DNA from: Woeseiaceae bacterium
GTDB lineage: Bacteria > Pseudomonadota > Gammaproteobacteria > Steroidobacterales > Woeseiaceae
Direction of reading: 5' to 3'
Assembly (NCBI GenBank): GCA_013043165.1
Contig: JABDOQ010000104.1
Location: forward strand, 99,181 to 163,180
Length of the DNA: 64,000 nt
Shown here: positions 25,384-34,969 of the stretch, one piece after another
Layout of the letters: each line of letters opens with the position of its first letter
Position numbering within the stretch: position 1 is the stretch's first letter
Program-made: the position numbers and the translations under genes
Notes under the pieces: generated by a model
Told to the model about the DNA's origin: nothing
Seen by the model: the letters and a program-made list of their open reading frames with translations, nothing else
The model's database searches: none

Positions 25384-27867
25384 ATGAACATCGCACGTCT
25401 CATTGTTCGCCCGCTCTATTTGCTGGCCGGAAAGGTGTTCTCCTTATGGGCGCGGCCGGTCATTCATCCTGAAACGCCCTTCGAGTTGATTACCGATAGA
25501 GATGCGGCGGTTTGTTACGTGCTCGAGACGGGTGGGCTTGCCGATCTACTGGCGCTCGAGCGCGCCTGCGCGACGCATGGCCTGCCGTCGCCGACCAGCA
25601 CCTTCGAATTCTGCGGGACGGGTGAGCACCAGCGAGTGGTGGTGTTGCGTCGAATGGAGGGCGTTTTCTACAGGCGCCCCAGCAAGACCGGCTCGCAGCG
25701 GCTGCGGCGCCTGGTCGACGCATCCGAACTCGGCGAGCAAAATTTGTTGCTGATTCCGGTTGCGATTTACTGGGGGAGGTCGCCGCAGAAAGAACGATCT
25801 CTGGTCAAGCTGCTGTTCTCCGAGGATTGGGACGCGGTAGGCCGCACCCGCAAATTCTTTGCGACCCTGCTGTTGGGCCGCAATACGCTGCTGCGCTTCA
25901 GCCACGCGCTGCCGCTGCGGTCAATCGGCGCTGAAGGCCGCGGTTCGGACATCGCCTATCGCAAGGTTTTCAGGATCCTGCGCGTCCATTTTCGCCAGCG
26001 CCGTGCTGCCACGGTTGGCCCCGATCTGTCGCACCGTCGCACGTTGGTCAACCAGGTTTTGCGTACGCCGGAGGTTCGCCGCGTGATCGTGGCGGAAGCG
26101 GGCGATGACTTTCGCAAGCAGGAACTGGCGCGTCGCAAAGCAGAGAAATATGCGCTGGAGATCGCGGCAAACATCTCCTATCCGACGATCCGTGTTCTGG
26201 AGCGTTTTCTGAGATGGCTCTGGAATCGCATCTACGATGGCATCGAGCTGAACCACATGGATCGCCTGCACGAGGTCGCGCGGGAAAAAGAGATTGTATA
26301 TGTGCCCTGCCATCGCAGCCACATTGACTACCTGCTGCTGAGCTACATCATGTACGTCGAAGGGCTCCATCTTCCGCATGTCGCTGCAGGTATCAACCTG
26401 AATATGCCCATTGTCGGTGGCATTTTGCGTCGTGGCGGCGCATTTTTTCTGCGACGCAGCTTTAAAGGCAATCGTCTTTACGCGGCCGTGTTCGATGCGT
26501 ATCTGCACCAGATTCTTGTGAAGGGTCATTCCATCGAGTATTTCGTCGAAGGTGGCCGCAGCCGCACCGGGCGGCTGCTTGCGCCCAAAGGGGGGATGCT
26601 GGTGATGACGGTCAATTCCTATATCAAGAATCCGCATCGCCCGGTTGTCTTCGTGCCTATCTACTTTGGCTACGAAAAGCTCATAGAAGGTGACTCGTTC
26701 ATTAGCGAGATGGGTGGCGGGCAGAAAAAGAAAGAGTCGCTGGGCGGCTTGATCCGGTCGTTAAAGTCGCTGCGGGAACATTTCGGCAAGGTCTACGTAA
26801 ATATCGCGGAGCCGATCGAGCTGGCATCAGTGCTGGATCGCATGCACCCGGACTGGCGTGATTACCAGTCCGATAACGGCGAGCGGCCGCCCTGGCTGGC
26901 TGGCATCGTTGACGAACTCGGCCGACAGATAATGAGCGGCATAAACTCGGCAGCCGCCGTTACGCCGGTCAGTTTGCTCGCTTATGTGCTACTGGCGACG
27001 CCGAAACAGAAAATCGGTATCGACGAACTGCGTCGGCAGCTGACGTTGAGCCTCGAACTCATGAAGCGCTTCAGGTACTCCGACTCGGTGACGCTGCCGG
27101 AATGGAGTGCCGACGAAATTATTAAGCACTGCGAGAGACTCGACGTCGTCAGCCGTACCCGTCACCCGATGGGTGAGGTCATTCACATGACCGAGCGCAC
27201 GGCTGTACTCATGACCTATTTTCGCAACAATATTTTGCACCTGCTGGCCGTACCGGCGTCCGTCGCCTGCTGCTTCATACAGGGTCAACAGCTCGAACAC
27301 AGGGAGCTGCAGCGGTTGATCCGCCTCATATATCCGTTCATGACGCGAGAGCTGCACCTGAAATGGAATTTCGCTGACATCGACGATGTGACTTCGGAAG
27401 CGATCAAAGCCCTGATTGACCTTAAAATCCTGACCTATGGCAAGAGCAGGAGGACGCTTGTCAGGCCCCCGGCCGGCTCGGAGAAAGCCTTCCAGCTGTT
27501 GATGCTCGGGCAGTCGATGGTACCCATGCTGCAGCGATTCTATCTCGTGATTGCGATACTGGTCAGCAACGGCCCAGGTTCGCTGTCGCGACAGCGACTG
27601 GAAAGCCTGTGCCAGCAAAGCGCTGAGCGTCTGTCGATGATCTACGGACTGCATTCACCCGACTTCTTTAACAAAACGCTTTTTCACGATTTCATTCGCA
27701 CGCTGCAGGATCAAAACGTACTGCGGCGAAACGCCAGGGGTCTGATCGAATACGATGAAAATATCGAGAGGATAGGCGCTGATGCACGTCTCGTGCTTGG
27801 CGAGGAGATTCGTCACAGTATTCTTTCTCTGACGATGTCTGAGGGCAGTAAGCAGGACAAGGAATGA
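25384..27867 (+). CDS. plsB: Glycerol-3-phosphate 1-O-acyltransferase
   Basis: An 827-residue inner-membrane enzyme that makes 1-acyl-glycerol-3-phosphate, the first step of phospholipid synthesis. The acyltransferase motif HRSHIDYLLL has catalytic His310 and Asp315, close to the E. coli positions. The glycerol-phosphate-binding motifs include GAFFLRRSFKGN and YFVEGGRSRTGR. VVFVPIYFGYEKLIEGDSF follows. Length and motif order match PlsB. ATG at 25384 is preferred over the upstream in-frame codon at 25357. The stop overlaps trhO (ATGA). Confidence 0.95.
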   Translation: MNIARLIVRPLYLLAGKVFSLWARPVIHPETPFELITDRDAAVCYVLETGGLADLLALERACATHGLPSPTSTFEFCGTGEHQRVVVLRRMEGVFYRRPSKTGSQRLRRLVDASELGEQNLLLIPVAIYWGRSPQKERSLVKLLFSEDWDAVGRTRKFFATLLLGRNTLLRFSHALPLRSIGAEGRGSDIAYRKVFRILRVHFRQRRAATVGPDLSHRRTLVNQVLRTPEVRRVIVAEAGDDFRKQELARRKAEKYALEIAANISYPTIRVLERFLRWLWNRIYDGIELNHMDRLHEVAREKEIVYVPCHRSHIDYLLLSYIMYVEGLHLPHVAAGINLNMPIVGGILRRGGAFFLRRSFKGNRLYAAVFDAYLHQILVKGHSIEYFVEGGRSRTGRLLAPKGGMLVMTVNSYIKNPHRPVVFVPIYFGYEKLIEGDSFISEMGGGQKKKESLGGLIRSLKSLREHFGKVYVNIAEPIELASVLDRMHPDWRDYQSDNGERPPWLAGIVDELGRQIMSGINSAAAVTPVSLLAYVLLATPKQKIGIDELRRQLTLSLELMKRFRYSDSVTLPEWSADEIIKHCERLDVVSRTRHPMGEVIHMTERTAVLMTYFRNNILHLLAVPASVACCFIQGQQLEHRELQRLIRLIYPFMTRELHLKWNFADIDDVTSEAIKALIDLKILTYGKSRRTLVRPPAGSEKAFQLLMLGQSMVPMLQRFYLVIAILVSNGPGSLSRQRLESLCQQSAERLSMIYGLHSPDFFNKTLFHDFIRTLQDQNVLRRNARGLIEYDENIERIGADARLVLGEEIRHSILSLTMSEGSKQDKE

Positions 27868-28817
27868 AGGTCGTATCGTTTTATCGTTTCCTGGACCTCG
27901 AAGATCCGCAAACCTTTCGTGATGATCTGCAGGCGCTCTGTGACGAACAGGGTCTGCTCGGCACGATACTCGTGGCGACGGAAGGCTTCAACGGCACTAT
28001 TGCCGGGGGCGAAGGCGCTATCCGCGCCGTACTCTCATGGCTGCAGGATCGCTTCGATATAACGGAGGATCTCGATGCGCGCTGGACGGATGCGGAAGAG
28101 GCGCCGTTTCGACGGATGCGCGTAAAGGTCAAGACTGAAATCGTCACCCTCGGGCGGCCCGATATCCTGCCACACAGGAAAACCGGTACACACGTAGCTC
28201 CCGAGCGATGGAACGAGCTGGTCGAAGATCCGGACGTCCTTGTCATCGACACGCGTAATCACTACGAATATGAAGTCGGCACTTTTCCGGGCGCGATCGA
28301 TCCCGGCAACGACAGTTTCAGAGAGTTTCCGGCTTTCGCGAAATCGCTTGCAGAAACCTCTCCGAAGCGACCGTTGGCGATGTTTTGCACAGGTGGAATT
28401 CGTTGCGAAAAGGCCAGTGCCTTAATGCTCGAGCTCGGTTTCGACGAGGTGTATCACCTGCAGGGCGGTATTCTGAATTATCTCGAAAAAATACCTTCCG
28501 ACCAGAATCGCTGGGACGGCGAATGCTTTGTCTTCGACACACGCGTTGCGATAGATCGAGATCTTGCCGAGGGTGGCTACGTGCAGTGCCATGCGTGCCG
28601 GCGCCCGCTCAGTAGCGAAGACCTCGAGTCACCGCAATACCGTGAAGGCGTTTCCTGCCCGCGATGCGTCAACGAGACGGACGAAGTCCGCCGTGCCAGG
28701 CTGGAGGAGCGGCGCAGGCAGATAGCGCTGGCGAGAGAGCGTGGTGAGGCACATATAGGCGCGAAAACCCGGCCTGGTTCCTTGCACAGCGCGATGGAAA
28801 GGGCTAAAAAGGCCTGA
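27864..28817 (+). CDS. trhO: tRNA uridine(34) hydroxylase TrhO (rhodanese domain)
   Basis: A 317-residue protein matching YceA/TrhO, which hydroxylates U34 of certain tRNAs on the way to 5-methoxy- or 5-oxyacetyl-uridine. An N-terminal acylphosphatase-like domain (KVVSFYRFLDL and VATEGFNGTIAG) precedes a rhodanese domain. The catalytic loop is CTGGIRCEK with Cys175 and Cys181. A C-terminal zinc-like Cys cluster (CHACRRPL and CPRC) follows. The gene is translationally coupled to plsB, and its stop shares a base with the next start (TGATG). Confidence 0.95.
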   Translation: MKVVSFYRFLDLEDPQTFRDDLQALCDEQGLLGTILVATEGFNGTIAGGEGAIRAVLSWLQDRFDITEDLDARWTDAEEAPFRRMRVKVKTEIVTLGRPDILPHRKTGTHVAPERWNELVEDPDVLVIDTRNHYEYEVGTFPGAIDPGNDSFREFPAFAKSLAETSPKRPLAMFCTGGIRCEKASALMLELGFDEVYHLQGGILNYLEKIPSDQNRWDGECFVFDTRVAIDRDLAEGGYVQCHACRRPLSSEDLESPQYREGVSCPRCVNETDEVRRARLEERRRQIALARERGEAHIGAKTRPGSLHSAMERAKKA

Positions 28818-29251
28818 TGTTCAGACGAATTGCAGCTCGCCGGAAGCCCGCGGCCCTGAGACGAAGAGTCCTGGGTTTGCTCACGGTGCTGTGGCTGAAC
28901 ATGGCTGTCCTGCCTTGCGCGATGGCATTCGAAAGTGCCGAGGCCTGTCCGCACTGCCCGCCCGCGGACGAGCACGAGATGGCGGCGCACCATGGCCACG
29001 GTGAGCCCAGGGCCGAACCGGCATGCGCGACGATGCAGGTCGAGTGTTGCGACATTGACGAAGCCAGCGTCGATACCCGTGGCGGCAAGCTGGCGGCGAA
29101 GCCCGCTTCCGAAGTGGTTTTTATTACGGCGCCACCGATCGCGGCCGTGCCTGCACGAACACCGGGGCAACGGCACTGTGCTACCGATCCTCCTGACACT
29201 CCCGGCGCCGCGCCTCCATTACACGTCCTCTTTTGCGTCTACCTGGATTAG
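28817..29251 (+). CDS. Cys/His-rich exported protein opening a copper-efflux operon
   Basis: A 144-residue protein with a Arg-rich start and one hydrophobic segment (RVLGLLTVLWLNMAVLPCAMA, about residues 17-37), either a signal peptide or anchor. The rest is rich in Cys and His: CPHCPPADEHEMAAHHGHG, then CATMQVECCDID and late Cys residues. Such clusters bind soft or transition metals. The family is not known to me; it resembles the small unnamed proteins often placed ahead of Cus-type RND genes. It is coupled to trhO and lies 50 bases before the outer-membrane channel gene. The C-terminal part is Pro/Ala-rich and probably disordered. Confidence 0.65.
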   Translation: MFRRIAARRKPAALRRRVLGLLTVLWLNMAVLPCAMAFESAEACPHCPPADEHEMAAHHGHGEPRAEPACATMQVECCDIDEASVDTRGGKLAAKPASEVVFITAPPIAAVPARTPGQRHCATDPPDTPGAAPPLHVLFCVYLD

Positions 29252-29301
29252 CCAACTCCTTGCCGTAAACCTTTCCGGTTTTTCACGCAGGAGTTTGACT
29301 G

Positions 29302-30618
29302 ATGTTTCCAGTTCGCGGGCGATTGCCCGAATCTAAGTACGTGCGCCGTGCAGTGGGGCGTTCGGGAATGCTTTATTTCGTACTGATCCTCGGTACGCTG
29401 TTCTCACTGAATGCCCCGGCGCAACAGCGGAGCGCTTTGACACTGGCCGAGGCCGAGGATCTGGCGCTGGCAGCAGAGCCCGGCCAACAGGCCATGAGAG
29501 CGAAAGCCGCCGCGCTTGAAGCGCGTGCCGTAACGGCCGGCCAGCTGCCCGACCCGAAGCTGCGCATAGGCCTTAACAACTTTCCCATCGAATCCGGTGG
29601 TTTCCGAACCGAGGGTATGACGCATGCAGCCATCGGGCTGCAGCAGGCGTTTCCGGCCGGCAAGACCCGTTCCATCGGCATGCGGCAATTCGGCCAGCTC
29701 GCCGCCGAGATGAATCAGAATGCCGAGGCGCGGGGTCGCAATGTCTTGACGGCCACGCGCAGCGCATGGCTGGAGCTCTACTACTGGGCGCGAGCGCGCG
29801 ACCTCGTATCCGAGTCTCGACCGATCTTTGACGACCTGGCTACTGTCACGCGCTCGCTTTACTCGGTCGGTCGCAAGAGTCAGCAGGATGTGCTGCGGGC
29901 CGAGCTTGAGCTCAGTCGTCTGCAGGACCGGCTGATTGACATTGAGCGACAGCGCTCGGGCGCACAAGCGGCATTGGGCGAGTGGATAGGTCGCGACGCG
30001 GCACGGCACGTGGCTTTGAAGCTGCCGGGCTGGGATCAGCTACCGCCTCTCGATGCCCTGGAGGACATGCTGCTGCAACATCCCGTGCTAAAAGCCGCGG
30101 ATGCGCAGATAAAGGCGCGCAGCGAGGGCGTCGACCTGGCCAACGAGCGATCCAGGCCCGGCTGGGCCCTGGACCTTGGCTACAGCTACCGTGAGGGGCT
30201 GCTGCCCACGGGAGAACCACGTTCGGACTTTATCAGCCTCGGAGTTACGGTCGATCTGCCATTTTTCCGGAAGAAATCCGTCGATAGCACATTGTCGGCT
30301 GCGCTGCAGGAACGTAGCGCCGCAATGTCTGCGCGCGAGCAAACCGCGCGTGCGCTGCGAAGCCAGCTGGCCGCAGAGCATGCGCGCTGGCGCGACCTGA
30401 CGCGCCGCTTGTCGTTGTACCAGACCCGCATTCTCGGTCAGTCCAGAGATCATGCGGAAGCGTCATTGTTGGCATACCAGAGTGACCGGGGCGACTTCGC
30501 CGACGTGATGCGTGCCTCCGTCGATTACCTCGATACTCGTATTGAGCATATTCGCCTGCAGGTGGAGCGCGCACAAAGTTATGCCGTGCTTGCCAACCTC
30601 GGAGGGCTGCCACGATGA
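29302..30618 (+). CDS. TolC-family outer-membrane channel of a heavy-metal efflux system (CusC-like)
   Basis: A 438-residue outer-membrane efflux protein with a signal sequence (LILGTLFSLNAPAQ). Two repeats of the TolC helical pattern follow (LTLAEAEDLALAAEPGQQAM at the start, then the second half near residue 250). It forms the trimeric exit duct for the CusBA pump. The Ser/Thr-rich outer-membrane residues and the ending [18 protein letters not shown] suit a pump of the metal-export type. ATG at 29302 has GGAG 8-9 bases upstream; the Met at 29368 would give a shorter signal. The stop overlaps the adaptor gene by 4 bases. Confidence 0.88.
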   Translation: MFPVRGRLPESKYVRRAVGRSGMLYFVLILGTLFSLNAPAQQRSALTLAEAEDLALAAEPGQQAMRAKAAALEARAVTAGQLPDPKLRIGLNNFPIESGGFRTEGMTHAAIGLQQAFPAGKTRSIGMRQFGQLAAEMNQNAEARGRNVLTATRSAWLELYYWARARDLVSESRPIFDDLATVTRSLYSVGRKSQQDVLRAELELSRLQDRLIDIERQRSGAQAALGEWIGRDAARHVALKLPGWDQLPPLDALEDMLLQHPVLKAADAQIKARSEGVDLANERSRPGWALDLGYSYREGLLPTGEPRSDFISLGVTVDLPFFRKKSVDSTLSAALQERSAAMSAREQTARALRSQLAAEHARWRDLTRRLSLYQTRILGQSRDHAEASLLAYQSDRGDFADVMRASVDYLDTRIEHIRLQVERAQSYAVLANLGGLPR

Positions 30619-31841
30619 AGAAAATTATTCTTGTTGCCGCCGCGGTCGCTGCCGCGATTATCGTCGGCATCCTGCTAGGCCGTTCCATGGATTCGACATC
30701 GCAAACGGTTGCCGCGCCGGCTGCCGGCAGCGACAGGGAAGTGCTGTACTGGGTAGCGCCCATGGACGCAAATTTCCGGCGTGACGAACCTGGCAAGTCG
30801 CCCATGGGCATGGACCTGGTGCCCGTATACGCGGATCAAGTCGATGGTCAGCCGGGCGTTGTTTCCATTGATGCCACGACAGTCAATAACCTCGGTGTGC
30901 GCACGGCAAGGGCACAGCGTGGCGAACTATCACAGCGTATCGAGACAGTCGGATATGTCGGCTACGATGAAGACACGGTGCAGCACGTGCATACGCGCGT
31001 TGATGGCTGGATCGAGAAACTGGCAACCAAAGCCAAGGGCGACCCGGTCAAGAGAGGACAGCTGCTGTTCGAACTGTATTCGCCGACGCTGGTAAACGCG
31101 CAGGAGGAATACCTCGTTGCATTGCGCAGCGGCAACAAGCTGCTGTTACAGGCCTCGAAGGAGCGCCTTGCGGCGCTCGGTGTAACAGCCAGCGAGATTG
31201 CCCGACTCGATAAGGAGCGCACTGTCCGACAGCGCGTGCGCGTTTACGCCGAGGTGGACGGTGTTATCACCCATCTCGGTGTGCGAGAGGGTATCTACGT
31301 CACGCCGGCCAACGAAATCATGTCCGTGGCGCAACTCGACAAGGTCTGGGTGCTGGCCGAGGTCTTCGAGCGACAGGCAGCCTGGGTCAAACCGGATCAG
31401 AGCGCCGTGGTGGAGCTCGACTACCTGCCGGCCACGACATTTCTCGGCAGCGTTGATTACGTGTACCCCGAACTCGATCCAAAGACGCGAACGCTCAGAG
31501 TCCGTATACGTTTTGACAACACGGCGGAGACGTTGCGGCCGAACATGTTTGCGCGCGTCACCATTCAGGGCGACAGCACAGGTGAAGTAGTGCACGTGCC
31601 GCGCGAGGCGCTCATTCGCGGCGGCTCCACCGATCGAGTGGTCGTGGCATTGGGCGGCGGTCGGTTCCGGGCCCAGGCCGTGGAAACCGGCATCGAGTCC
31701 GGCGATCGGGTTGCGATACGCAAGGGCATTTCGGCCGGAGAGCTTGTCGTGGTTTCGGGACAGTTCCTTATCGATTCTGAATCGAACATAGATGCCGCAT
31801 TGTCGCGCATGGACCCGGCACCGCAGGAGTCGACGCAATGA
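30615..31841 (+). CDS. CusB-like periplasmic adaptor with heavy-metal-binding domain
   Basis: A 408-residue membrane-fusion protein. An N-terminal signal or anchor (residues 3-24) is followed by a heavy-metal-binding domain (about 40-75: [19 protein letters not shown], then [11 protein letters not shown]), which is characteristic of Cus-type adaptors. Next come the barrel-sandwich and beta-barrel domains ([18 protein letters not shown] and [18 protein letters not shown]). Met residues in the N-terminal domain suit Cu(I)/Ag(I). It joins the inner pump to the channel. Coupled by ATGA overlap to both neighbours. Confidence 0.9.
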   Translation: MKKIILVAAAVAAAIIVGILLGRSMDSTSQTVAAPAAGSDREVLYWVAPMDANFRRDEPGKSPMGMDLVPVYADQVDGQPGVVSIDATTVNNLGVRTARAQRGELSQRIETVGYVGYDEDTVQHVHTRVDGWIEKLATKAKGDPVKRGQLLFELYSPTLVNAQEEYLVALRSGNKLLLQASKERLAALGVTASEIARLDKERTVRQRVRVYAEVDGVITHLGVREGIYVTPANEIMSVAQLDKVWVLAEVFERQAAWVKPDQSAVVELDYLPATTFLGSVDYVYPELDPKTRTLRVRIRFDNTAETLRPNMFARVTIQGDSTGEVVHVPREALIRGGSTDRVVVALGGGRFRAQAVETGIESGDRVAIRKGISAGELVVVSGQFLIDSESNIDAALSRMDPAPQESTQ

Positions 31842-34800
31842 TTGCAGGCGTCATCCGCTGGTCCGTCGCGAATCGTATCCTGGTCCTTATAGTGACGGTG
31901 TTCGTGACCGCGTGGGGGCTTTTCTCGCTGCGCTACACGCCGGTCGACGCGCTTCCCGATTTGTCCGATGTGCAGGTCATCATCAAGACCTCGTTCCCGG
32001 GCCAGGCGCCGCAGGTCGTCGAGGACCAGGTGACCTATCCCCTGACGACGGCGATGCTGTCCGTGCCCAAGGCAACGACAGTGCGCGGATATTCGTTCTT
32101 CGGTGATTCCTACGTCTACATTATTTTTGAAGACGGCACGGATCTCTATTGGGCACGGTCGCGCGTACTTGAGTACCTGAGCCAGGTATCCGGCAGGCTT
32201 CCGGAGAGCGCCAGGCCAGCGCTGGGACCGGATGCGACAGGTGTGGGTTGGGTCTATGAATATGCGCTGGTCGATCGCAGCGGTCAGAACGATCTCGCCG
32301 AACTGCGGAGTCTGCAGGACTGGTTTCTGAAGTACGAACTGCAAACTGTTCCGGGCGTCGCCGAGGTCGCCACCATTGGTGGAATGGTGCGCCAATACCA
32401 GGTGGTTGTGGATCCGGACAAGCTGCGTGCTTTCGGCATTCCGCTGGCCAGGCTCAGGATGGCAATACAACAAGGCAACCAGGAAAGCGGCGGATCGGTC
32501 ATCGAAATGGGCGAGGCCGAGTACATGGTACGTGCGAGTGGCTACCTGGAAAACATCGCCGATCTCAGTGATATTCCGCTGGGCGTCAATGACGAGGGCA
32601 CGCCACTCGTACTGTCCGATGTCGCCGAGATTCGGCTGGGCCCGCAAATGCGCCGCGGAATCGCTGACCTTAATGGTGAAGGCGAGGTCGTTGGTGCCGT
32701 GATCATCATGCGCTGGGGCGAGAATGCGCTGACGACAATCGATGGCGTCAAGAAGCGCCTTGCAGAACTTGAGCGCAGCTTTCCGGACGGCGTAGAAATC
32801 GTGACGACCTATGATCGTTCGGACTTGATCAACCGTGCGGTGGACACGTTGCAGAGAAAGCTGCTGGAGGAGTTCCTGGTAGTCGCCCTGGTGTGCGCCG
32901 TGTTCCTGTTTCACCTGCGTTCATCCGCGGTCATCGTCCTGAGCCTGCCGGTCGGAATTCTTGCCGCGTTTATCGTCATGAAAATGCAGGGCATCAATGC
33001 AAATATCATGTCGCTCGGTGGCATCGCAATTGCAATCGGGGCCATGGTCGACGCAGCAATCGTGATGATCGAAAATGCGCACAAGCACATCGAGAAAGAA
33101 CCGCTAACAGATGATAATCGATGGCGAATAATGGCCGATGCTGCTGCGGAGGTGGGTCCGCCGCTGTTTTTCTCCTTGCTGATCATTACGCTGAGCTTCT
33201 TGCCCGTATTTACGCTGGAAGCGCAGGAGGGACGCTTGTTTGCACCCCTTGCGTTCACGAAGACTTACGCCATGGCGGCAGCGGCGGGCCTCTCGATCAC
33301 GCTCGTGCCTGTGCTCATGGGCTATTTTATTCGGGGCAATGTGACGCCCGAGCACAAAAACCCGATCAATCGCATACTCATTGCTGCCTACCAGCCGATC
33401 ATCCATGCCGTGATTCGATTTCCGAGAGGGACGCTGGTTTTGGCCGCCATTGTGCTTTTGATCGGCTTTTGGCCTGCAACGAGGCTGGGCTCCGAATTCA
33501 TGCCGCCGCTGGACGAAGGCGACCTGATGTACATGCCGACAACCTATCCGGGAGTATCGATCGACAAGGCGCGGGAAATCCTGCAGAACACCGACAAGAT
33601 GATCCTCCAGGTCCCGGAAGTGAAGCAGGTATTCGGCAAAATCGGGCGCGCTGAAACAGCGACTGACCCGGCACCGCTGACGATGATCGAGACGGTCATA
33701 CAGTTCAAGCCTCGCGACGAGTGGCGGCAGGGTATGACACCTGAGGGTTTGCGCGCCGAGCTTGATCGTGTCGTCAGGTACACCGGGCTCACAAATGCCT
33801 GGGTCATGCCAATCAAGACACGCATCGACATGCTGGCGACCGGCATCAAGACGCCGGTCGGCATCAAGGTAGCGGGACCCGATCTCGCGGTCATCGAGCG
33901 CATTGGACGGGACCTGGAACGCGTATTGGCGGATGTGGCCGGCACTACCTCGGTGTACTCGGAGCGGGTTACCGGCGGGCGCTACGTTGACGTGGACATC
34001 GATCGAAAACGCGCCTCGCGATACGGGCTGAACATCAATGACGTCCAGGACGTTGTTCGATCGGCGGTCGGTGGCATGAACGTAACGCAGACGGTCGAGG
34101 GACTCGAGCGCTACCCCGTCAATATTCGCTATCCGCAGCGCGTGCGGGACTCGGCAGAACAGCTGAAGTTGCTGCCGATAGTCACGCCGCAGGGCGCGCG
34201 TATCGCGTTGGCGGACGTCGCCGACGTGAAGGTGGTCGATGGACCGCCGCTGATCAAAAGCGAAAACGCCCGGCTGAACGGCTGGACCTATATCGACATC
34301 GCGGGTCGGGACCTCGGCTCTTACGTTGGCGAGGCGCAGCGCGTGGTAGCGGATTCAGTGCAGCTACCGGCAGGCTATTCGTTGGCCTGGTCCGGACAGT
34401 ACGAGTACATGGTGCGTGCGAAAGAACGACTGTCCGTGGTCGGCCCGCTAACGCTCGCAATCATAATCCTGCTTCTGTACCTCAGTTTCCGGCGCTTTGC
34501 CGAAGTCGCGATCATAATCGGCACTCTGCCGATGGCATTGATCGGCGGGCTCTGGCTCCTGTACCTGCTGGGTTACGACCTGTCGGTCGCTGTTGGCGTC
34601 GGTTTTATTGCGCTGGCGGGCGTTGCGGTCGAAATCGGCGTGGTGATGCTGGTGTACCTGAACCAGGCCATGCGCCGGCATATCGCTGCCGCCGAGTCGG
34701 AGGGGCGCGTACTCTCGCTCACGGATGTGCAACAGGCTGTTGTCGACGGCGCCGTACTTCGAGTGCGGCCGATCCTGATGACGGTTGCCGCCATTATTGC

Positions 34801-34969
34801 GGGCCTGTTGCCGATCATGTTCGGCGGCGGTACAGGATCGGAAGTCATGCGACGCATTGCTGCTCCAATGGTGGGTGGCATGGTCAGTGCCACCATTCTC
34901 ACTTTGGTTGTCATTCCCGCGTTATTCCTGTTCTGGCGCGGGCGGGACGCTAGAATAGACCGGCCATGA
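31838..34969 (+). CDS. cusA: CusA-like heavy-metal RND efflux pump
   Basis: A 1043-residue HME-RND transporter with 12 predicted transmembrane helices. The N-terminal block [20 protein letters not shown] and the periplasmic cleft sequences [21 protein letters not shown] and [17 protein letters not shown] line up with the E. coli CusA sites. CusA uses a three-Met site for Cu(I)/Ag(I); Met residues at equivalent places (GDLMYM, GMT, RIDML) are present, which supports copper/silver rather than zinc/cobalt. It uses the proton gradient to pull metal from the periplasm. It is coupled to its neighbours by ATGA overlaps. Confidence 0.9.
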   Translation: MIAGVIRWSVANRILVLIVTVFVTAWGLFSLRYTPVDALPDLSDVQVIIKTSFPGQAPQVVEDQVTYPLTTAMLSVPKATTVRGYSFFGDSYVYIIFEDGTDLYWARSRVLEYLSQVSGRLPESARPALGPDATGVGWVYEYALVDRSGQNDLAELRSLQDWFLKYELQTVPGVAEVATIGGMVRQYQVVVDPDKLRAFGIPLARLRMAIQQGNQESGGSVIEMGEAEYMVRASGYLENIADLSDIPLGVNDEGTPLVLSDVAEIRLGPQMRRGIADLNGEGEVVGAVIIMRWGENALTTIDGVKKRLAELERSFPDGVEIVTTYDRSDLINRAVDTLQRKLLEEFLVVALVCAVFLFHLRSSAVIVLSLPVGILAAFIVMKMQGINANIMSLGGIAIAIGAMVDAAIVMIENAHKHIEKEPLTDDNRWRIMADAAAEVGPPLFFSLLIITLSFLPVFTLEAQEGRLFAPLAFTKTYAMAAAAGLSITLVPVLMGYFIRGNVTPEHKNPINRILIAAYQPIIHAVIRFPRGTLVLAAIVLLIGFWPATRLGSEFMPPLDEGDLMYMPTTYPGVSIDKAREILQNTDKMILQVPEVKQVFGKIGRAETATDPAPLTMIETVIQFKPRDEWRQGMTPEGLRAELDRVVRYTGLTNAWVMPIKTRIDMLATGIKTPVGIKVAGPDLAVIERIGRDLERVLADVAGTTSVYSERVTGGRYVDVDIDRKRASRYGLNINDVQDVVRSAVGGMNVTQTVEGLERYPVNIRYPQRVRDSAEQLKLLPIVTPQGARIALADVADVKVVDGPPLIKSENARLNGWTYIDIAGRDLGSYVGEAQRVVADSVQLPAGYSLAWSGQYEYMVRAKERLSVVGPLTLAIIILLLYLSFRRFAEVAIIIGTLPMALIGGLWLLYLLGYDLSVAVGVGFIALAGVAVEIGVVMLVYLNQAMRRHIAAAESEGRVLSLTDVQQAVVDGAVLRVRPILMTVAAIIAGLLPIMFGGGTGSEVMRRIAAPMVGGMVSATILTLVVIPALFLFWRGRDARIDRP

